Origin: Pseudomonadota bacterium
Lineage (GTDB): Bacteria; SAR324; XYD2-FULL-50-16; JAHJRI01
DNA length: 19,378 nt
Direction: 5' to 3'
Assembly (NCBI GenBank): GCA_022360105.1
Contig: JAKSDL010000360.1
Span: forward strand, 1 to 19,378
Shown: piece after piece, positions 7,874 through 14,830 of the stretch
Numbering within the stretch: the stretch's first letter is position 1
How the letters are laid out: every line of letters starts with the position of its first letter
Program-made: the position numbers and the translations under genes
The notes under the pieces: generated by a model
Told to the model about the DNA's origin: nothing
The model's input: the letters and a program-made list of their open reading frames with translations, nothing else
The model's database searches: none

Positions 7874-10360
7874 ATGGGAAAAATCAATTTTGAAACCATT
7901 CCGGAGAAATTGCGACCGAATACTTTTAAAGTATTAGCAATATTCACCATCTTTACACTGGCAATGGTTTCCGGAATCACTCGCTTGAAAGTTGACATGT
8001 CCGCCATGTCTTTTTTCACTGAAGACAATCCGACAGTTGAGCTGTATACCGAGTTCAGGAGAGCCTTTGGTGGGGATAACGGAGTCTATATTGTTTATGA
8101 GGCCAAAGATGGAGATATATTTTCAAACGACTCACTAAACGCAGTAAAAGGTATCCAAGAAGACTTGACGGAATATGAAGGGGGCATAGCAAGTAAAGAG
8201 GGATCGATTTTGGATCATATTGTGGAAGTCACAACAATTGTAAATGTCGAATACCTTCAGGGAAAAAACGATACACTGGTTTCCGATCCATTTATTGAAG
8301 ACCGCATGCCATTAAATAAGCAGGAGCAGGAAGAAGTCAGAAACCAGGCTTTGAATCACCCTGATTATCCCCTGTTGTATTTGTCGAAAGACTCCAGATA
8401 CGGAGGAATTTACCTTCGCACCGATTTTGAAGCAATTCCGGAAGAGGGGAATTTTGACGAATCATCAATTTCAGAAAACATTTCTCAGGAATTTCAAAAG
8501 ATTAAATTCAAGTCCCACAGCATGCTGGAATATGCTGACTTTACCAGCGCCCTTGAAGAAGTGATCTCTCAACCAAAATATTCGGAACATCTGAAGTTTT
8601 ATAAAGTGGGCAATCCTGTTCTGATGGCATTTTTCCATGATGTTATTGAAGTTGAGCTGGGCATGTTGTTCGGAATTGCACTTGCCTTGATGCTGGTGGT
8701 CTTGTTTGTCTTGTTCCGTTCACTTAGCGCCGTGCTCTGGCCGCTGCTGGTAGTCGCGCTCACTATAGGCATTACCCTGGGGTTTATCGGTTGGGCAGGA
8801 CTCACCATGAGTACCATGATCATCATCCTTATGATGTTGTGCCTGGTAGTGGGCATTTCCGATTCTGTCCATATTTTATCGGGGTACCTGTTCTTTAGAA
8901 GACAAGGGTATGATTACAACACCGCCATGCGAAAGGTATATAAAAAATCCGGTCTGGCTTGCATGCTTACCAGTATTACTACTTCCATCGCTATGTTTTC
9001 CCTGACGGTTGTTCCCATTCCTCCTATTCGGTATTTCGGTATCGGCGCAGGTGTAGGCGTTATCGTTGCGTTCATGATAACTATTACAGTTTTACCTTTA
9101 ATGATGGACCTCTGGCAGCCTTTCACAAAAAAACACAAACAGAAATCAGCATCAATGGGAGACGACAAAGTCCGGATTCAGCTATTTCTTGAAAAGTTTA
9201 TCCCTTTTTCACATCAGAAGCCCAAAGGTACTTGTCTCGCCTTTCTGATCGTCACAATCATTTCAGCCTGGGGGATGACTAGAATCAAAGTCGACACCAA
9301 CATGGTAGATATAGTAAAGGACGACCTTGCCCTACCCGTTGCTCACCGTCTGATTGATAAGGTTATGGCAGGAACACAGAGTATGGAGATTTTTTTGCAG
9401 TTCAAAAGTCCCGACGCTCTGAAAGACCCAAAGGTACTGAGCGCCATGGATCAAATGCAAAGCAAATTGGAAAAAGACTACAAAAATTATGTCGTCAAAA
9501 CCGTTTCCCTGGTAGACAGTGTCAAAGATGCATTCCAATCATTAAACCGGGATGACAAGGACAAATATGTCATCCCCTCTGACAGAACTGCATTGGCACA
9601 AACCCTGTTTTTATTTGATTCAGCCAATCCTGATGACCGCAGGCAACTTGTAACAGACGATTACAGACAGGCAAGAATTAGCGTCCGTTTATATAACTAC
9701 GGCTCAAGCGAGTACCTGGATTTCTTTCAATCAGTTAACCGGGATATGGAACTCATTTTCTCACCGTTAAAATCATCTTATTCCGGTTTGGAATATGAAA
9801 TTACCGGTGGCCTGGCTTTGATGATGGAATTGTTTGAATACATGAGCTGGTCACAGGTTAAGAGCTTCGGTTTAGCGCTGGTTGTTGTTTCCATTATCCT
9901 GCTGGTTGTATTTGGCTCCGTCAAAACAGGTCTGATAGCCATTCTGCCTAACGTATTTCCTGTCCTGGTTACCTTTGGCATCATGGGCTTTTTGGGAATT
10001 CCTTTGGACGCCGATACCTTGATTATAGCTCCGCTTGTGATTGGGGTTTCAGTAGATGATACGATTCATTTTCTGGTGCATTACCGCATGGAGTTTCAGC
10101 AAAATAACGACAAGTTTGGAGCCATTGCCGGAAGTATCAAGCAGTCCGGTCAGGCCATCTGCTTTACCTCGTTGATAATCGTCCTTGGTTTTCTCATTCT
10201 TGTTATCTCCATACACCAGGGAATGGCCCATTTTGGGTTATTGATCGCTGTTGCCTTTAGTGCTGCTGTTTTGGCAGATTTACTTTGGCTACCGTCGCTT
10301 GTCGCAATGACAAACATTAAATTTGCCCGTAAAAAGGAAGCGCCTCATGTCGCAAGCTAA
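7874..10360 (+). CDS. RND-superfamily exporter (MMPL/HAE3/HpnN-like)
   Basis: 828 residues with the duplicated RND layout: TM1 at about 20-40, a large periplasmic loop at about 45-255, a TM bundle at about 262-415, TM7 at about 452-471, a second large loop at about 472-655, and a final bundle at about 662-815. TM4 and its repeat carry the family motifs GISDSVH (327-333) and GVSVDDTIHF (724-733), with acidic residues that normally serve proton coupling. This branch works without an obligate outer-membrane partner and includes exporters of hopanoids and other lipids. Its place after an acyl-carrier synthase and redox genes suggests that it exports their lipid or polyketide product (inference). 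ATG 7874 has a strong upstream site (GAGGGG, 7863-7868). The 3' end overlaps hgcA by 14 bp, so the two proteins are probably made together in the same membrane. Confidence 0.9.
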   Translation: MGKINFETIPEKLRPNTFKVLAIFTIFTLAMVSGITRLKVDMSAMSFFTEDNPTVELYTEFRRAFGGDNGVYIVYEAKDGDIFSNDSLNAVKGIQEDLTEYEGGIASKEGSILDHIVEVTTIVNVEYLQGKNDTLVSDPFIEDRMPLNKQEQEEVRNQALNHPDYPLLYLSKDSRYGGIYLRTDFEAIPEEGNFDESSISENISQEFQKIKFKSHSMLEYADFTSALEEVISQPKYSEHLKFYKVGNPVLMAFFHDVIEVELGMLFGIALALMLVVLFVLFRSLSAVLWPLLVVALTIGITLGFIGWAGLTMSTMIIILMMLCLVVGISDSVHILSGYLFFRRQGYDYNTAMRKVYKKSGLACMLTSITTSIAMFSLTVVPIPPIRYFGIGAGVGVIVAFMITITVLPLMMDLWQPFTKKHKQKSASMGDDKVRIQLFLEKFIPFSHQKPKGTCLAFLIVTIISAWGMTRIKVDTNMVDIVKDDLALPVAHRLIDKVMAGTQSMEIFLQFKSPDALKDPKVLSAMDQMQSKLEKDYKNYVVKTVSLVDSVKDAFQSLNRDDKDKYVIPSDRTALAQTLFLFDSANPDDRRQLVTDDYRQARISVRLYNYGSSEYLDFFQSVNRDMELIFSPLKSSYSGLEYEITGGLALMMELFEYMSWSQVKSFGLALVVVSIILLVVFGSVKTGLIAILPNVFPVLVTFGIMGFLGIPLDADTLIIAPLVIGVSVDDTIHFLVHYRMEFQQNNDKFGAIAGSIKQSGQAICFTSLIIVLGFLILVISIHQGMAHFGLLIAVAFSAAVLADLLWLPSLVAMTNIKFARKKEAPHVAS
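10334..10338 (+). promoter_or_regulatory. Ribosome-binding site deciding the hgcA start
   Basis: AAGGA lies 8 bp before ATG 10347, within the exporter coding region. It supports ATG 10347 over an in-frame TTG at 10323, which has no comparable site. Confidence 0.6.
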
Positions 10361-11399
10361 TTTTGAAAATCCGGAACGCTGGACTGACCGGTTTTTAGAC
10401 ACACCGGTTGGAAAGATTCCTGTTATTAAGGGTGATTTGGAAATCCGGGACAAACTCGGTGAACTGAAGGCACGCTTTGGTGTCAGCAGGATGAGTTATA
10501 TGGTAGCGCCTGGCCTTTATGCCTTGGGCAATCCAACCAGTCAGTCCAATGCCTACCTGACAGCCAACTATAAACTTACCTTTGACAAAGTAAGAAAGGA
10601 GCTAACAGGCATAGACTGTTGGCTCCTCGTGTTGGACACAAAAGGAATCAATGTCTGGTGTGCAGCTGCCAAAGGCACCTTTAGCACAAAGGAAGTTATT
10701 GATCGGATTGAAATCAGCCGGTTGAAAGAAGTGGTAGAGCATCGAACCATCATTCTGCCTATGCTTTCAGCCCCGGGAGTGGCAGCATTCGAGGTCAAAC
10801 GTCAGAGTGGATTCAAGGTGAAATTCGGTCCTGTCAGGGCAAGCGATATCGGCAGGTATAATCAATTGGGGCATAAAGCCACCCAAGAAATGAGAACGGT
10901 TGAATTCAATCTATGGGACAGAGCCGAATTAATTCCCATGCAACTCGTTTTATATCTTCCAATGGCCTTGGCCTTGGCGTTAATCCTGTTTCTTCTCAGC
11001 GGACTCAATTCCAACGGTTATTCGGCAGGGGAGCTCATTCAATCAGGAATCAGGGCTGGAATTTTTATTGTGGCCGCTTATTTTTCCGGTAATTTTGTTA
11101 CCTCCATGCTGTTGCCCTGGATTCCCGGCAGAAGTTTTTCCCTGAAAGGTCTTCAAATAGGAATTCTGTTCACTGTGCTTGGAATCTATTACTTCCGGAA
11201 CAGCTTAAATCCCTTGGAATCAATAAGCTGGTTGGTTTTAGTTCCGGCCTTGTCATCATTTTTTGCGATGAATTATACGGGGTCAACCACCTTCGCTTCA
11301 CTATCGGGAGTTAAAAAAGAGATAGCAACTGCCGGCAGGCTTCAACTTGTTGGATTCATCCTGGGATTTATGCTCTGGATTCTTTCCAACTTTTTGTGA
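10347..11399 (+). CDS. hgcA: HgcA corrinoid membrane protein, cap-helix variant NVWCAAAK
   Basis: 350 residues. The N-terminal 190 residues match the HgcA corrinoid-binding domain: VAPGLYALGNP, TANYKLTFDKVRKEL, VLDTKGINVWC, LSAPGVAAFEVKRQSGF, FGPVRASDI and KATQEMRTVEF. Cys105 in the cap helix is the expected lower-axial cobalt ligand. The C-terminus has five predicted membrane spans (about 198-220, 236-258, 267-283, 291-310, 331-350). It keeps the family motif MNYTGSTTFASLSGVKKE. HgcA transfers a methyl group from its corrinoid to Hg(II) in known methylators; its native role is unresolved. The cap motif is N102-V-W-C-A-A-A-K109, with Ala108 (GCC) where Gly is standard, a single-base change from GGC. 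The CdhD TIM barrel is absent, so this is not an acetyl-CoA synthase subunit. The gene overlaps the exporter by 14 bp and is followed by hgcB. Family assignment is very sure; mercury-methylating activity is not shown. Confidence 0.94.
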   Translation: MSQANFENPERWTDRFLDTPVGKIPVIKGDLEIRDKLGELKARFGVSRMSYMVAPGLYALGNPTSQSNAYLTANYKLTFDKVRKELTGIDCWLLVLDTKGINVWCAAAKGTFSTKEVIDRIEISRLKEVVEHRTIILPMLSAPGVAAFEVKRQSGFKVKFGPVRASDIGRYNQLGHKATQEMRTVEFNLWDRAELIPMQLVLYLPMALALALILFLLSGLNSNGYSAGELIQSGIRAGIFIVAAYFSGNFVTSMLLPWIPGRSFSLKGLQIGILFTVLGIYYFRNSLNPLESISWLVLVPALSSFFAMNYTGSTTFASLSGVKKEIATAGRLQLVGFILGFMLWILSNFL

Positions 11400-11403
11400 T
11401 TCA

Positions 11404-11429
11404 ACAGCACAACGATACAATTGTGTTGT
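11404..11429 (+). repeat. Imperfect hairpin between hgcA and hgcB
   Basis: ACAGCACAA (11404-11412) can pair with TTGTGTTGT (11421-11429) around an 8-base loop, giving 9 pairs including one G-U. No T-run follows, so it is not a typical terminator. It lies 5 bp after the hgcA stop in the only sizeable gap (98 bp) of the block. It could be a processing or attenuation element, or chance. Confidence 0.35.
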
Positions 11430-11497
11430 CATTTATCGGTTATTATTGAGAGTACCCGATTACCATAACCATTACCGGAAACTACACAATCGTTTTT

Positions 11498-11776
11498 ATG
11501 GCAAAGTTTAAGTATTTAAAACAGGTTTCCACACTAAAGGTGGATCGAGAGAAATGCACGGGCTGCCGTGTTTGCATGGACGTGTGTCCGCATGCGGTGT
11601 TTGAACTGCAGGCTAAAAAACCGGAAGTTGCAGATCTGGACGCCTGCATGGAATGCGGGGCATGCATCCTGAACTGCGAACCTCAAGCCATAATGGTCGA
11701 AAAAGGAACCGGCTGCGCTACCGCATATTTAATAAATGCTTTGGGAGAAATGAATAAACGAAAAGCTACAATTTGA
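11498..11776 (+). CDS. hgcB: HgcB, 2[4Fe-4S] ferredoxin partner of HgcA, without the terminal cysteine pair
   Basis: 92 residues. Cluster motif 1 is C20, C23, C26, C30-Pro. Motif 2 is C50, C53, C56, C60 in DACMECGACILNC, the signature used to recognise HgcB. Cys73 in GTGCA matches the conserved extra cysteine of HgcB. The N-terminus FKYLKQVSTLKVD is also typical. HgcB is thought to pass electrons to the HgcA corrinoid and perhaps to handle Hg(II). Studied HgcB proteins end with one or two cysteines; here the tail after Cys73 contains none (ends NKRKATI). Cys60 is followed by Glu-Pro rather than Pro. ATG 11498 is 98 bp after hgcA with no clear ribosome-binding site. The last 11 bp overlap the convergent permease gene, and no terminator is visible. 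Confidence 0.93.
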   Translation: MAKFKYLKQVSTLKVDREKCTGCRVCMDVCPHAVFELQAKKPEVADLDACMECGACILNCEPQAIMVEKGTGCATAYLINALGEMNKRKATI

Positions 11777-12461
11777 TGGTCTCGTAATCGATTATGCCAA
11801 ACTTCTTTTCGAGTTTTCCGGCAAGGTATGACATTCCGTAGCATACAATAAAATAGCCAACGGCAACAACAAGGTAGGATTCCAGCATCTTATCAGGCTG
11901 GCGTTGGCTGACAATCACACCGGCCTGCATTAATTCAACCATTCCAATAACATAGGTTATCGAGGTATCTTTGAACAGGGATATAAAGAAGCTTAAAAAG
12001 GCAGGTATCATCATTTTGAATGCCTGGGGCAATACTATCAATCGAATGGCCTGGCTTTGTGTCATGCCGCTGGAAAGTGCCACCTCGATCTGTCCCTTTG
12101 AAACTGCCAAAATCCCTGCTCTGACTATCTCTGCCTGGTATGCAGCGGCATAAACCGATAAAGAGATAACGCAACTCCAAAAAACAGAAATTGGCTTACC
12201 TAACACATTTGGGAAAAAAAAGTAAAACCAGAAAATAATCATTATCAACGGTGTTGCTCTTACTATTTCAACATAACAAATACTTGGGTATTGCAACACT
12301 CGCTTGTGGGATATACGACAGATACCCAGAATAACTCCGAACAAAAAACTTATACTCAAGGCAGTAAAAGCAAGCAATATGTTTAACGACAAACCTCCCA
12401 AATCACCTGCAGGATAAAGTCCAACCAGATAAAACCTCAGGTACGCAAATTGATCGAACAT
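11766..12461 (-). CDS. Amino-acid ABC transporter permease (HisM/GltK type)
   Basis: 231 residues of the polar amino-acid ABC permease family. Hydrophobic spans lie near residues 22-45, 55-80, 90-110 and 195-215. The cytoplasmic EAA loop that docks on the ATPase is visible: YQAEIVRAGILAVSKGQIEVALSSGM, then LIVLPQAF, at about residues 109-150. It is the last gene of the minus-strand operon, 18 bp after the other permease, with which it should form a heterodimer. Its stop codon lies inside the 3' end of hgcB. Substrate cannot be read from the permease, but the family takes up polar amino acids and related compounds. Confidence 0.92.
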   Translation of the reverse strand: MFDQFAYLRFYLVGLYPAGDLGGLSLNILLAFTALSISFLFGVILGICRISHKRVLQYPSICYVEIVRATPLIMIIFWFYFFFPNVLGKPISVFWSCVISLSVYAAAYQAEIVRAGILAVSKGQIEVALSSGMTQSQAIRLIVLPQAFKMMIPAFLSFFISLFKDTSITYVIGMVELMQAGVIVSQRQPDKMLESYLVVAVGYFIVCYGMSYLAGKLEKKFGIIDYETIKL

Positions 12462-12479
12462 AATAGTAAAGTATTGTAA

Positions 12480-13211
12480 TTAACCACTAACCATGGTGAT
12501 ACTTTCCCGATCAATACTAAGAAATTTCTCCAACCTTGAAACCAGGAAAATCAGACACATGGAAATGGATATATAAAAAGCTGTGGCAATAGTCGTTGCC
12601 TCTACTCCCCGAAATGTCAACGATTCAATTTGCTGAGTCGACCATGTCAGTTCCGGAACGGCTATCACCATTGCCAATGAAGTATTTTTCAGATTGTGCA
12701 TCATTCTGGACCCTAATGGTGGGAGAATGATACGAAATGTTTGAGGCAATATTACGTGCACCCATTGCTGATAGCCATTTAGTCCTGTTGACACTGCAAT
12801 CTCTTTTTGCCCTTTAGGAATTGAAATTATCCCGCTGACAATAATGTCAGCAACATAAGGTGAATTATCGAATGTCAACCCCAGAACTGCAGCTACAAAA
12901 GCATAGTGAGCATAGCTGTTCAGAGCCTCCCCCCAATTAAATGGCAGTAATTCCGGAAATACAAAATAAAAAAACAATAACCAGAACAAACCGGGAATAT
13001 TGCGGAAGATCTCGACATAGATCCGGCCGATAATTCTTAAAATCTTTAGTTTAGACATCCTCAGAACCGCAATAAAGGTACCCAGCGATAATGAAGTTAC
13101 TGACGTTATTAAAGCCAGGGCCAGGGTAAAAACCATTCCGGACAATAACCATTCGTCATAAGGTGAACGGAAGGGAACACTCCAGTCTATTTCATATTTT
13201 AGATTAAACAT
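12480..13211 (-). CDS. Amino-acid ABC transporter permease (GltJ type)
   Basis: 243 residues, second permease of the importer. It has a longer N-terminus (SPYDEWLLSGMVFTLALALIT) and an EAA loop reading VADIIVSGIISIPKGQKEIAVSTGL followed by VILPQTF at about residues 125-165. Several hydrophobic spans are seen. ATG 13211 has GGAG about 11 bp upstream. It lies 71 bp after the ATPase-SBP fusion and 18 bp before the other permease. The two permeases, the ATPase and a binding protein make a full HAAT-family importer. Confidence 0.92.
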   Translation of the reverse strand: MFNLKYEIDWSVPFRSPYDEWLLSGMVFTLALALITSVTSLSLGTFIAVLRMSKLKILRIIGRIYVEIFRNIPGLFWLLFFYFVFPELLPFNWGEALNSYAHYAFVAAVLGLTFDNSPYVADIIVSGIISIPKGQKEIAVSTGLNGYQQWVHVILPQTFRIILPPLGSRMMHNLKNTSLAMVIAVPELTWSTQQIESLTFRGVEATTIATAFYISISMCLIFLVSRLEKFLSIDRESITMVSG

Positions 13212-13282
13212 CTGAATAACTACTCCAAACCGAATTCAAAAAAACTCCTAAATCATCAAGACCCCGTTTCTTTAACCCTCTT

Positions 13283-14764
13283 CTATTCTGCGAAAATGTT
13301 AAATTTCACCGACTCTTTGGGAAGTGGATAGTTAGATTTTTCTCCAAAATATTTATCAAATAGTCGCATGTAAGTACCATCAATCCACATGTCTCGTATA
13401 ACATGATTAATTTCATCACGAAGTTCTGCGTCGTTTTTCATTATACCAACGGAGAAAAAAGTATTACTAAACGGTTCACCAAGAAATTCATATCCTTCCC
13501 TACCGGCTATTGCTCCACGTACCAAAATCGTGTCATTAACATAAGCATCTATGTTTTCATTTTCCATGGCCTTAAGGCATTCCTCATCCGATTCGTAGTA
13601 TACAAACCCGGGCGTCTTTTCATTAATCTCCCCGAAGCGGTTTTTAACATCTGTATCTGCGTTGCTTCCATGAACAACACCAACTGCTTTACCAGCCAAT
13701 TCCTCGATTGCTTTAAATCGGCCTTTCTTCACCAGAAAGACTTTTTTGTCACACAAATAGGGCTGAGAAAAATCGATTGCTTGTTCCCGGGTAATCGTGT
13801 GGTTGAGATTGGAAATGGAAATATCCACTGAGTTTTGTAAAAGTGCGGAAATACGATCTTTGCCGGCTGATTTAATTAAAATCGGTGACACCTTGAGTTT
13901 TTTTGCAATCTCCTTTGCAAATTCCACATCAAAACCTGACCAGATTCCATCACCATTGAGATGGTTCAAAGGTTTGGATTTATAGCCCATCCCAATTCTC
14001 ATTCTCTTAAATCGCTTAATTTTCAATAACGTCGAGGCTTCAGGAAGAATTTCACTGATAAATTCACGAGTTCTTTCGTGTTTTGGTCGTACAAAGATAT
14101 CGGTTGGAGAACCGGATTCCAGGATCTCTCCCTTGTCCAGAAAAAAAATGCGATCGGCAACCCGTCTTGCAAAGCCCATCTCGTGAGTTACCACCATCAT
14201 TGTCATTCCTTCCTGGGCCAAAGACATCATCACATCCAGAACATCATTGATAAGCTCCGGATCAAGTGCCGAAGTTGCTTCGTCAAACAGCATTATTTTA
14301 GGCTCCATGGCAAGACTTCGGGCAATGGCAACACGCTGCTGTTCACCGCCTGACAGATGACAAGGAAAGGCTTCACCTCTACCGGCAAGTCCCACCTTTT
14401 CAAGGAGCTCCAAAGCTTTGGATTTTGCTTCTTTTTGGTTAAGTTTCCTCACCTTGACAGGTGCCAGCATGATGTTTTGAAGAGCATTTTTATGTGGATA
14501 GAGGTTAAACTGCTGAAAAATCATTCCTATTTCAGTTCGAAATCTTGGCAGGTTCAATTTAGGGTCCGACAACGACTGACCGTTAACCACTATTTCTCCT
14601 TCCTGAATGGATTCCAGCTTGTTGATGGTTCGCAGCAAGGTACTTTTTCCCGAACCGCTGGGACCACATACAACAACAACCTCTCCTGATTTAATTTTCA
14701 GATTGATGTTTTTTAAGATCTGAACCTGGTCAAACCATTTATTGACGTTCTTAAATTCTATCAA
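13283..14764 (-). CDS. Fusion of amino-acid ABC ATPase (GlnQ/HisP type) with a substrate-binding domain, no signal peptide
   Basis: 493 residues from TTG 14764. Residues 1-240 are a complete GlnQ-type ATPase: Walker [10 protein letters not shown] (34-42), signature LSGGEQQ (137-143), Walker B IMLFDE (157-162) and switch His194. Residues about 246-493 are a complete family-3 periplasmic-type binding domain ([37 protein letters not shown], end [11 protein letters not shown]). The joint is only about five residues, with no signal peptide or membrane span, so the binding domain should stay in the cytoplasm. A cytoplasmic ligand sensor that gates the ATPase, comparable to the regulatory C-domains of MetN or ModC, is a possible explanation (inference). 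TTG 14764 is preferred over TTG 14818 because GAGGT (14771-14775) lies 6 bp upstream and the product then starts [10 protein letters not shown] as in relatives. The gene sits between the molybdoenzyme and permease genes. Confidence 0.88.
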   Translation of the reverse strand: MIEFKNVNKWFDQVQILKNINLKIKSGEVVVVCGPSGSGKSTLLRTINKLESIQEGEIVVNGQSLSDPKLNLPRFRTEIGMIFQQFNLYPHKNALQNIMLAPVKVRKLNQKEAKSKALELLEKVGLAGRGEAFPCHLSGGEQQRVAIARSLAMEPKIMLFDEATSALDPELINDVLDVMMSLAQEGMTMMVVTHEMGFARRVADRIFFLDKGEILESGSPTDIFVRPKHERTREFISEILPEASTLLKIKRFKRMRIGMGYKSKPLNHLNGDGIWSGFDVEFAKEIAKKLKVSPILIKSAGKDRISALLQNSVDISISNLNHTITREQAIDFSQPYLCDKKVFLVKKGRFKAIEELAGKAVGVVHGSNADTDVKNRFGEINEKTPGFVYYESDEECLKAMENENIDAYVNDTILVRGAIAGREGYEFLGEPFSNTFFSVGIMKNDAELRDEINHVIRDMWIDGTYMRLFDKYFGEKSNYPLPKESVKFNIFAE

Positions 14765-14770
14765 AGTGTT

Positions 14771-14775
14771 ACCTC
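14771..14775 (-). promoter_or_regulatory. Ribosome-binding site deciding the ATPase-SBP start
   Basis: GAGGT on the minus strand, 6 bp before TTG 14764. The alternative TTG at 14818 has no such site. Confidence 0.6.
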
Positions 14776-14830
14776 GCTTTTTTATGAATGCCTTTAATAA
14801 GCTCCCAATCGATGACAAAAGAAGGTTTTA

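Noticed and set aside
4283..10358. The same 12 bases (ATGTCGCAAGCT) at a possible start of FAD oxidase 2 (4283) and at hgcA (10347)
   Set aside because: A few shared 12-mers are expected by chance in 19 kb; the surrounding sequences differ.
7874..10360. Mercury or other heavy-metal efflux pump of the CusA type
   Set aside because: The length of 828 residues and the MMPL/HAE3-type motifs fit lipid or hydrophobe exporters, not the roughly 1040-residue CusA/CzcA group. No merR, merT or merA gene is present.
10347..11399. Acetyl-CoA synthase corrinoid subunit (CdhD/AcsC) instead of HgcA
   Set aside because: The TIM-barrel part is missing, while the cap helix, five membrane spans and the NYTGS/SLSGVKKE motif are HgcA features.
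14765..14818. Eighteen extra N-terminal residues of the ATPase-SBP fusion from TTG 14818
   Set aside because: No ribosome-binding site there, and the extra residues do not match GlnQ-type N-termini, whereas TTG 14764 has GAGGT at good spacing.
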